This document shows positions 56,289 through 64,000 of a stretch of 64,000 bases of DNA, piece after piece. Source of the stretch: Cheiracanthium punctorium (lineage: Eukaryota > Arthropoda > Arachnida > Araneae > Cheiracanthiidae); NCBI GenBank assembly GCA_038373885.1, contig JAWZYV010013289.1:1-64000 (forward strand), read 5' to 3'. The notes under the pieces were generated by a model. The model had not been told where the DNA came from and did not search any database. It saw nothing but the letters and a program-made list of their open reading frames with translations. Each line of letters opens with the position of its first letter. Positions within the stretch are counted from its first letter, which is position 1. The position numbers were made by a program, and so were the translations under genes.

Positions 56289-56771
56289 AGTGTTGGTAAT
56301 CATAAACATTCGTTACAAGAAGCTACTAATAACTTGAAAACGGAAGTAATAAATTCCGAGTTAAATGTGAATTCTCCTCCCTTTGGGCCTCCGTACCAAG
56401 CTGAAGGTCAGTCTGCATTACAAGCTGGGAAAGAGGAAGAATTTATTGGTTGGAGCTTCGTATCGCGGAAAAAAGAAACAAAGCGTCCTTTTAAGTACTG
56501 TTATTGTTTTTGGTGAATATAACATTGGAAATAAGTTTCTTCTTGATTGCGGTTCAATGCTAAATATTATCAACTTGGACACTACGTTGGCTTTAGGATT
56601 AAGGCTACGAAAAATAAACACCTTAGTTTCGGGTATTGGAGGTGCATATCACAAAATAAAGCATGAGGTTTCAATTGCATTTTCAAATAAGGAAGGTCAG
56701 TTTAGAAGAATAATTGATTGTCTGGTTGTTGAAAGTATTACAGATTTTACACCAACGTGTAAACTTTATAT
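56289..56771 (+). pseudogene. BEL/Pao copy 2, protease region, left of the gypsy insertion
   Basis: Closely matches copy 1 from 49732 to 50578 but without the 350-bp MITE. It encodes FLLDCGSMLNI, with the catalytic Asp kept, then ALGLRLRKINTLVSGIGG. It breaks at 56771, in the middle of the sequence equivalent to 50571, and resumes at 63880. One frameshift is needed near 56535. Confidence 0.85.
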
Positions 56772-57680
56772 TGTTGGAGAAATACTCTGCTACTCGTGGG
56801 GTTCGTCGTTCTAAAGTCCGGTTGGTGTAGAAAGGTCTAGTAAATAGTCACTTGTCAGGATAGAACACAAACTTTATTGCTTCTAGAACTTCGTCGAACA
56901 ATCAGCTGTATAAAATTCACAAGCACAATCAAACAGTAAAGTGCTTTTAACAGTCCGCTTAGATCTGAAGCTCTCACAAATGCTGTATTTCTCACACAAA
57001 ATAAGTCACTTTCACAGGCGAAAATTCAGTGAAAATATTCAAGCTATATCGCACACAATCCCTTATGACACGGCTATGAAGAATTTGCACACAGAACTTT
57101 AAAAACAGCTTCGAAAGGAAGCCAAAACACAGCTTCTATAGCACTATCAATTCACAAAGCAAGCGTTCTCACTCAGAGAGCTCTATTGACAATACGAGTG
57201 GTCACTCACACTGAACTCAGGCTTCTGAAGCGCGCCGGTATATATAGAAGAGGCCAAGGCTGCGGACAGTTTCCAGAAAAGTCTATTTCTTGAAGATTCT
57301 ACATAAAGCGGGAATTTTGATTACGTCACAGAAGAGAAATGTTAGGTTATTATGTGTTTTTAATGCAGGAAAACCAACTTTTAGGCCCCATAGGGAAAAT
57401 CGCGCCAAATGACCAAAATGTCGCCACGCTTGGCGATTTTTGGCAAAATATCGCCAAATTTGGCGCCAAAAATAAGTCCCCAAAAGTGAAACCACCAAAG
57501 TCCTAGGACGAATATTTCCCGACATTTCAAGAAACCCCTAGAAAAACAAGGGGAAAAACGAAACCTCCGTATCTCCGGTTCTAGTGGACCGATAACTATT
57601 TTAACTATTTGAAACGTAGAATACGAATTTTAAACTATTTTAAGCCCCGAAACTGTGGGTTGCCCCGAAAATTCGTAACA
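56772..57680 (-). repeat. 3' LTR of gypsy copy 2 (909 bp)
   Basis: Minus-strand start TGTTACGAATTTTC, end of CA type (tgttgg on plus). Similar to the 5' LTR, with small indels and substitutions throughout. Confidence 0.9.
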
Positions 57681-57697
57681 TTGCCCCCTTCCCAAGG
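57681..57697 (-). other. Polypurine tract of gypsy copy 2
   Basis: On the minus strand the run GGGAAGGGGGCAA directly precedes the 3' LTR start, the expected place and composition for a plus-strand primer. Confidence 0.75.
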
Positions 57698-58051
57698 ACT
57701 GCACGTCTCGGGCAGTGCAATCCCCAGATAGGAGGTCACACAAATATCTACAGTGTATAACCATTAACAGGATCTTAACAACATAATTCAAGCAAGTAAT
57801 CAATAGCACAATAAGAAAATACACATTAATGAACATAGTAAATAATTACACACTAATAACTAAGAAACATAACAAACAAATACACATTAATGAAAACCAA
57901 TATATTACAAATATGTACACTAAACATGGCGTAAGTGCTGAGTAAAGGAGAGTTGGGGGAAAAGAGAAGAGAAGAAAAGGACAGGAAAGAAATGAGAGAT
58001 GAAAGAAAGGAGGAATTACGCCATAGTGACCATGGTCTAATATTCAGATAA
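57698..58051 (-). other. 3' untranslated region of gypsy copy 2
   Basis: Between the integrase stop and the polypurine tract. It contains an A/G-rich stretch at 57950-58010 and no coding domain. Confidence 0.6.
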
Positions 58052-58360
58052 CTAATTACTACCGCGGTAAACGGCTAGCCGATCGTAATGAACGACTCTT
58101 GGTTTCGACTTAGGTGACTTACGAATCCGTACGATGACGTCATTCAGTCTGTTCAGGACTCTGTAAGGGCCGTCCCACGGCGATTGCAGCTTGGGAGACA
58201 GGCCTTTCGGTCGAGTAGGATTCCATAGCCAAACTTTCTCACCTACGTTGAACTCGTGTCCCGTAGCCTTCGTGTCATAGCGAGTTTTCATCTTCTCCGT
58301 GTTCAGGTTAATCCGTTCCCGAGCAAAATTATGCACGTCTTCAAACCGTGCCCGCAGATT
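58052..58360 (-). pseudogene. gypsy integrase C-terminal region
   Basis: The frame reads ATNLRARFEDVHNFARERIN, then MKTRYDTKATGHEFNVGEKVWLWNP and SPKLQSPWDGPYRVLNRLND. This is the GPY/F module at the end of gypsy integrases, which aids strand transfer and target choice. It continues the core domain interrupted by the LINE at 58410-59405. Confidence 0.88.
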
Positions 58361-58393
58361 TGTGGCATTATGGGACAGTTTTCAAAAATATAG
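58361..58393 (-). repeat. Copy of LINE coding sequence in the gypsy flank
   Basis: These 33 bp match 59042-59074, inside the LINE frame (HYIFENCPIMP region), with two mismatches and in the same orientation. They sit outside the target-site duplication where gypsy sequence is expected. Confidence 0.75.
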
Positions 58394-58409
58394 AGGCGTA
58401 TCTGGAGGG

Positions 58410-59405
58410 AGCACCCACCGGGGGAGCCGACCGCGAAAGCGGTTTACAACTAATAACCCCCCGGAGGAGACCTAAAACCGCACCGTCACAGCCAGAGGAG
58501 GAGGAGCTATCAGCGGGAAATTAAAGCCGAGCGCGACACTACAACACATTTAAATTTTTAAACTAATATTTGTGCATCATAAATTATCAAACCCCTATAT
58601 ACATACATATGCAAATATACACATCCATATTTTACAATACTATTATAATGCTGTGTGAGAATACAAATTTCAATCTAAACATACAACTTAAAATACATTA
58701 AAAATAAAAACAACAATATATATATACACATACACATGCACATGCACACACATATTCACATATATACACATATATTCATCATGTAATATAGGCACCTTCA
58801 TATAAACATTGAAGCCTTCATATAAGCATAAAATAGCAACATCCCATAAATATAAGTAAATTCATCCACATATTACGCATCACACTAGTACTGTTATGCT
58901 AAATTTTTCATCAAGATATTCCAAATATAACTTCTGCAATTCAGCGTAAATAAGACATATTTGCCGTAAGTAGTTTTTACATTGCGTTCAAAATAAAAAT
59001 TGTTGATATATATATCCATACTATTATTAGATCTGAAGTGATGTGGCATTATGGGACAATTTTCAAAAATGTAGTGCAATGGGTGACCCTGACGGCCGCA
59101 TATACATAGATCATTATCCAGTTTTTCAATCTTATACATATAAATCGGAAAATAACCGTTGCCAGTCAGAAAAGGAACAATAACAGGATGAATGATTGTT
59201 TGGGAAAATTTCACAGTTTTAATAAAATTATATGTATAGCGACCATTACTTGAGTTAATCCATTCATCTTGCCAGGTATTTATAATTTCCTGTTTAATAA
59301 GTAAATCTATGTATGAAGTAGGATATAGAATATTGATATTTACATTATTATGATCTTGAAGACCATTACTTGAGTTAATCCATTCATCGACCAGAGTTAA
59401 TCCAT
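58410..59405 (-). mobile_element. R1/Jockey-type LINE 3' fragment, TSD gtatctggaggg
   Basis: A 12-bp perfect duplication gtatctggaggg lies at 58398-58409 and 59406-59417. The insertion carries the end of a LINE ORF2 and about 480 bp of 3' sequence ending in a GC-rich block with no poly(A). It is 5'-truncated, as is common for LINEs. Confidence 0.85.
58894..59405 (-). pseudogene. LINE ORF2 C-terminal region (RNase H end and zinc motif)
   Basis: The frame reads NTWQDEWINSSNGRYTYNFI, then VPFLTGNGYFPIYMYKI, DNDLCICGRQG and HYIFENCPIM. These are the W-Q-x-x-W...G-R-x-T block, the F-L-T-G-x-G-x-F block and the C-x-C-G...H-Y-x-x-x-x-C zinc motif that end ORF2 in R1/Jockey/I-type LINEs. At the 5' junction the DEWINSSNG segment is repeated (59241-59268 and 59361-59388, plus a partial third copy at 59394-59405). 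Everything upstream, including the endonuclease and RT, is missing. Confidence 0.85.
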
Positions 59406-60078
59406 GTATCTGGAGGGCGGCCAAAAACTAGATCGGCGGGAAGACGAAGATCTCTTCCGAATAGCATCTGGGAAGGTGTGAATCCGGTACTCTCTTGGAC
59501 AGCACTCCTATAGGCCAGCAGGAAGAGGGGGAGTTTATTGTCCCAGTCCTCTTGATTCCTCGACACCAGGAGCGAGAGGTTGTTCAAAATTGTGCGATTG
59601 AACCTCTCCACTATGCTGTCGGATTGTGGGTGTAAAGGCATAGTCTGGGTTTTGTTTATTCCGAGAAGTTGATATAGTCCTTTAAAAACTGCAGAGGTAA
59701 AGTTCGTTCCTTGATCGGAATGAAGTTGCAGAGGGGTTCCATATCTGGAAATCCATTCTTGCACCTATACCTCTGATACGGTCGTAGCTTCTTGATCGGG
59801 TATAGGAAACGCTTCGGGCCATTTAGAGAAATAGTCAATGACAACTAGGATGTATTTGTTGCCATCCGAAGTTCGCGGAAGAGGTCCCAAGATGTCAAGG
59901 GCAATTCTCTCGAAAGGCACTCCTACATTGTAACAATGTAGTTTTCCACGGCTTCGTTTCTTCAGGCCTTTACGGGTAGCACAGTCGTCACAAGCTTGAC
60001 ACCGCTTTTCGACATCGCCTCGAGCCCTGGCCCAGTAGAAGCGCTCGCGAACTTTTAGCAGGATCTTCATTATGCCAA
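59406..60078 (-). pseudogene. gypsy integrase zinc domain and catalytic core
   Basis: RFYWARARGDVEKRCQACDDC is the zinc-binding domain. FERIALDILGPLPRTSDGNKY has the first Asp, LQLHSDQGTNFTS the second, and SDSIVERFNRTI the Glu; the D-D-E triad is complete. A stop near 59765 splits the core between the first and second Asp. The remaining part ends at GRPPDT, where the LINE enters. The enzyme would integrate the element's DNA. Confidence 0.9.
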
Positions 60079-60137
60079 AATGGCCCCCCAGTTAAGCCAT
60101 TATGCAGCTGTTCTAGGTCTGTATTCTAGTCTGTATA

Positions 60138-60545
60138 TTATGGAATCCTCGAACGAGGGAGCATTAACTGCCAGCGAAACGTCTTGCCGTCGTCCGACTC
60201 CCATTTACGATACAGGACTCCATTTCTCAGAAGAAGCGAATCCCACAAAGCCCAGTATTGCTTCATTGTCGAACTATGTGACGATATTTCTTTGCAGCTG
60301 GACTTAGCACTGGATTTTTTCAAAAATTCCACAATAGGTTTAATGTCGCTATCTGCTAATTCGTCTGCCCGAAGATTTTCGTCACCCCAGGGATCTTGAG
60401 ATGGTGCCGATGATGTAACTTGGCGGACAACGGGATGTTTCAGATGGTAATTTTTCTCAGCCCTGGAGCAATAGCGACAACTGTCTAGCATGGCATTCTC
60501 GATAAAGTATCTGCGTTTCCGTGAGATGCTCATTTTCGATAACAT
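60138..60545 (-). pseudogene. gypsy RNase H to integrase linker
   Basis: The frame has AEKNYHLKHPVVRQV, DELADSDIKPIVEFLKKS, then WALWDSLLLRNGVLYRKWES. The last is the conserved L-x-x-x-x-G-x-L-Y-R block that precedes the zinc domain of gypsy integrases. It is in a different frame from its neighbours. Confidence 0.8.
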
Positions 60546-60559
60546 ATCTCGATGTCATA

Positions 60560-61253
60560 TTATTGCAATCTCTGTATCCACCTGGCTATCTGGCCCTCCG
60601 GATTCTTGAAATTTAGAAGCCAGGTTAAAGAGGCATGGTCCGTTCGGAGCAGGAACATTCGGCCGTACAGGTAATGATGGAAATATTCCACGGCCTTGAC
60701 GATAGCAAGAAGTTCCTTTCTCGTAACACAATAGTTACGTTCTGCCTTCGAAAGGCATTTGCTCCAGTAAGCAATCACATGTTCTTGCCCATCTTCAAAT
60801 TCAGATATTACTTTCTCCGCAGCGCTTCTCTGTTCTGCCGTTAACTCCACGTCTTGTAATAAATCCTTCGTCAGACACTCAGATGATTTGGCTGTCGTTG
60901 GGTTGCAGTTCTTATTAATGCAGGTAACGGGAGTGCATGTTGCCAACACTTCATTTTTTCTTTATCACCTTCGACTTGTCAGTCATGTTAGCTACTCTAA
61001 CAGGAACGTTAGTTTTCGACAAGTCCACAAGTGTTGCTCCCAAAAGTACTTCTCTAACAGCATCACTATTGTTTGCGAGTTCAAGTAATCCAAACCGGAA
61101 TTTATTGATTTCTTTTACTGTTCCAAAAATTATTGAATGAGTTCTTGGGGGAAGAGTGATATCAGTCTGGGCTATTATTTGTTGAACAGGTAAAACAGTT
61201 TCATTTTTAATCTCGAACGCAGCTATTTCTTCCGAGTCTGAACAAAGCTTCAT
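60560..61253 (-). pseudogene. gypsy protease end fused to RNase H, RT missing
   Basis: The upstream part (60951-61253) is the protease C-terminal region. From 60949 the frame continues with ELTAEQRSAAEKVISEFED and goes directly into GQEHVIAYWSKCLSKAERNY, CVTRKELLAIVKAVEYFHHY and LLRTDHASLTWLLNF, the RNase H domain. In copy 1 the same SEFED is followed by LFSRTSGDFGRT, the normal lead-in to RT. The deletion between SEFED and GQEHV removed the whole RT without breaking the frame. Confidence 0.9.
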
Positions 61254-61427
61254 TATTCTTAAAGTCCAAATTAAATTTGTGTGATTTTAAAATGTCCAGT
61301 CCGAGAATAATAGAGTCTGTAATATTGGCGACATATACCACATTTTCGTATCAAGCATTTCCAAACGTAATTTCTACTTGCGCTTTTCCGCCCCCTTCGA
61401 TCTTGTCACCTGTCACAGTCTGGAGGG

Positions 61428-61880
61428 TCAGCGAGGCAGAGTCCAGATAGTCTTCAAATTTAATTTCTTGGCCAGATCAGTTCTTATAATGGTTACATTA
61501 GCTCCAGTATCAATGACCATGTGGCATGGAGAACCATTTACGTATCCGAGTACGAATAGTGCATTACTGCCGCCATTCACTGATGAAATCTGCAAGACTT
61601 TCGAACGAGGCTTTTGAATATCTTGAAGCCTTCGTTCCACAAGGTCGTCTCTATCCGGTCTTCCCTCACGGGCTTCTCTGGTATACTGGTGTCTACGATC
61701 TTCACGACGACAGTTCTTTTGTACGTCACAATATTTTCGTAAATGCCCCTTGCAGCCGCACCTCCAACATTTAGTTTGCCTTGGCTCAGACTGTACTTGT
61801 CGGTTCACTAGATTTTCGAGGGTCTTTAATTTATTCACTAATCTCTCCATTTCTCCATCCATAGGCTCCTGGAACGACAC
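61428..61880 (-). pseudogene. gypsy gag zinc knuckle and protease active site, copy 2
   Basis: The frame contains CWRCGCKGHLRKYC, an intact C-C-H-C knuckle, a basic linker, then MVIDTGANVTIIRTDLAKKL with the D-T-G-A retropepsin site. It terminates after IWTLPR through a frameshift; the rest of the protease is at 60951-61253. Compare copy 1, where His of the knuckle is Tyr. Confidence 0.88.
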
Positions 61881-62883
61881 AGCTCTAACATTATTCCGCT
61901 CTTTTCTTACGGCCAGCTGAGCTGCTTCAGCTTCATAGCGAATACCAGGGCGGACCTGAGATCTTTATTATCCGCCAAGATCAATGCTTTCTGAATTTCA
62001 GAGTCCAAGAGGCCTTTAGTAAAATGTTGCACTGCAACTTCTTCTCGAACGTTATCAGGAAAAGTGCCATAGGCTAGATGACACAGCCTATATATGTCCG
62101 AAGCCAGCTCTTGAAGGGTCTTGCCAGGTCTCTGCACCCCTGATTTCGGTTGTATTCTACTATATTCTTTCTGGCACTTCTCTCCGAATTTCATCTCCAA
62201 GCACTTGCTAGGGCGTCAAAATCTCCTATCTTCGTCGCTCCGATGGTTTGTAGTACGTTAATTGCGTCTCCGCTGAGACAAGCGGCCAGTTGGTCCGCTT
62301 TCTCGGTGTCATCCCAGCCATTCGCTTTGGCGACAATTAAAAATTGGGTCTTGTATGCTACCCAAGGAGTCTTTCCGTCATAGGTCGTTAGTTTCACTGC
62401 TGGGCGGCGTGACGACGACCTGATGTTTTCTGGTAGTTTCCCCAGCTTGACGAGAGAGTTCAGTTTTTCTTCAATTTTATTCTCACATTCTTCAATTATT
62501 TTCGCTGCTACGTTTTCTTTCAAGCTTTTCATCTCTTCTATCTCTTGTAATTCTTTCACGTTCTTCGCTTGACTTTCTTCTAGGAGCGGCACTCTTTTCT
62601 CCATCTCTTCTTGATTTTTCTCAACTTTCTCCAACCCGGTTTTCATCTCTTCGTGTGCGGTTTTTATCAAGTCCAATCCGGTTTCTATTTTCCTCTCCAA
62701 ATCGGCTTTCAACTTTTCTTGTCCGGCTTCAATTTACTTCTCTAAATCTGCTTGTCCGGATTCAATTTTCATTTCCAAATCGGCTTGTGCGGCTTTTAAT
62801 TCGGCTTGTCCGGCTTTCATCTCGTCTTGTCCGGCTTTCATCTCCTGCATGATATTCATGAGCTTTTGAAGTTGTTCTTCCAT
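61881..62883 (-). pseudogene. gypsy gag coiled coil and capsid, copy 2
   Basis: The ATG complementary to 62881-62883 begins MEEQLQKLM, followed by K-A-G-Q type repeats. An in-frame stop near 62736 follows. From 62712 one frame runs through the coiled coil into the capsid (TYDGKTPWVAYKTQF, LQTIGATKIGDF). A frameshift near 62195 then leads to LQELASDIYRLCHLAYG and LLDSEIQKALILAD. In copy 2 the coil and capsid are joined in one frame, which shows the split in copy 1 to be secondary. Confidence 0.85.
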
Positions 62884-62968
62884 TTTTCCTCTTGTCAAAA
62901 CCATAAACTGGAAAATTAAAGTCTTTCTTTAGAATCCCGATTCTGACACTAAAAATGAACCCCAGAAG

Positions 62969-63879
62969 TGCAGAAATACTCTGCTACTTCTGGGGTTCGT
63001 CATTATAAAGTCCGGTTGGTGTAGAAAGTTCTAGTAAATAGTCACTTGTCAGGATGGAACACAAACTTTATTGCTTCTAGAACTTAGTCGAACAATCAGC
63101 TGTACAAAATTCACAAGCACAATCAAACGGTAATGTGCTTTTAACAGTCCGCTTACATCTGAAGCTCTCACAAATGCTGTATTTCTCACACAAAATAAGT
63201 CACTTTCACAGGAAAATATTCAAAGGTTATCGCACACAATCCCTTAAGACACAGCTATGAAGAATTTGCACACAGCACTTTAAAAGCAGCTTCGAAAAGC
63301 AAGCGAAAACACGGCTTCTATAGCACTATCAATTCACAGAGCAAGCGTTCTCACTCAGAGAGCTCTAATCACAATACGGGTGCTCACTCACACTGAACTG
63401 GGGCTTCTGAAACGCACCGGTATATATAGAGGAGGCAGAAGCTGCGGGCAGCTTCCAGAAAAGTCTATTTCTCGAAGATTCTATATAAAGCGGGAATTTT
63501 GATTACGTCATAGAAGAGAAATGTTAGGTTATTATGCGTTTTTAATGCAGGGAAACCAACTTTCAGGCTCCATAGGGAAAATCGCGCCAAATGACCAAAA
63601 TGTCGCCAAGCTTGGCGACTTTTGGCGAAATATCGCCAAATTTGGCGCCAAAAATAAGTCCCCAAATGTGAAGTCACCGAAGTCCTAGGACAAATATTTC
63701 CCGACATTTCTAGAAGCCCCATAGAAAAACAAGGGGAAAACCGAAACCTCCGTATCTCCGGTTCTAGTGGACCGATTTTCATGCAACAAAAAGCAAAATT
63801 TAACTATTTGAAACGTAGAATACGAATTTTAAACTATTTTAAGCCCCGGAACAGCGAGTTGCCCCGAAAATTTGTAACA
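62969..63879 (-). repeat. 5' LTR of gypsy copy 2 (911 bp)
   Basis: Minus-strand start TGTTACAAATTTTC, end TTTCTGCA. Its tail region holds an inverted repeat (aaccccagaagt / acttctggggtt) around 62958-62995 that spans the LTR border. A TATA-like tatatata is at 63421-63427. Confidence 0.9.
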
Positions 63880-64000
63880 ATATGAAAGGGATAAAAATTC
63901 CTGACGGCAGTAATCTATCAGATAAATCCTTTCATTTACCGAGTAAAATACTTATGTTGCTTGGAAATCAGCTAATTTTTTATCTATTAAAACCTTAAAA
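63880..64000 (+). pseudogene. BEL/Pao copy 2, right of the gypsy insertion
   Basis: Continues the sequence of copy 1 from 50573: MKGIKIPDGSNLSDKSFHLP, then ILMLLGNQLIFYLLK. A stop codon (taa) lies at the very end in that frame. The element runs off the window. Confidence 0.85.

Larger units (their letters stand above)
56772..63879 (-). mobile_element. Ty3/gypsy retrotransposon copy 2, 7.1 kb, RT deleted, TSD atat
   Basis: LTRs bound it at 56772-57680 (3') and 62969-63879 (5'). The 4-bp repeat atat flanks it (56768-56771 and 63880-63883), and BEL copy 1 at 50560-50600 shows the uninterrupted target. Minus-strand order: gag, protease, RNase H, linker, integrase, polypurine tract. The reverse transcriptase domain is missing and a LINE fragment lies in the integrase. 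Confidence 0.9.

Overview
This window is AT-rich eukaryotic DNA in which I find no host protein-coding gene and no intact RNA gene. Everything recognisable is transposable-element sequence, much of it nested. The mixture (hAT, Tc1, mariner, pogo, P/THAP, Transib and Harbinger-like DNA elements, a Penelope-like element, BEL/Pao, Ty3/gypsy and copia LTR retrotransposons, an R1/Jockey-type LINE, tRNA-derived SINEs) suggests an arthropod. A chelicerate, probably a spider, is my best inference from the style of the Tc1, mariner and BEL proteins. No diagnostic host gene confirms it.

Layout. 0-15 kb: a 2.6 kb hAT element (377-3010) with a perfect 8-bp target-site duplication (TSD) and a broken transposase, then small hAT MITEs, a shortened pogo element (6723-7513), a pogo-like relic, and a P-element/THAP transposase relic (12.9-14.0 kb) bordered by a 1.17 kb Harbinger-like element (14053-15217). 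15-21.5 kb: a 3'-truncated gypsy copy on the minus strand, a partly duplicated Penelope-like reverse transcriptase split by a MITE, and a diverged gypsy LTR. 22.6-29.1 kb: a palindromic MITE, a foldback Tc/mariner-type element with arms of about 700 bp, a tandem array with a period of about 155 bp, and a 1.47 kb element whose ends are packed with AAGCTT palindromes.

30.4-42 kb: one retroelement gag-like gene is cut into four pieces by three insertions. These are a hAT MITE that itself holds a copia element, a 5.1 kb hAT element that holds a Tc1 and a mariner, and a 1 kb element with TAGGG/CCCTA ends. 42.3-54.4 kb: a full-length but dead BEL/Pao element. Its 5' LTR is split by a 2.74 kb Transib-like element, its leader by a 3.2 kb hAT-type insertion (with a minisatellite and further MITEs inside), and its pol by a 350-bp hAT MITE. 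56.3-64 kb: a second BEL copy interrupted by a 7.1 kb gypsy element on the minus strand. That gypsy copy has lost its reverse transcriptase by an in-frame deletion and carries a LINE fragment in its integrase.

The genes do not work together as a host pathway. What the window offers is relative dating of insertions and several well-bounded non-autonomous families. I found no new defence, metabolic or regulatory system.
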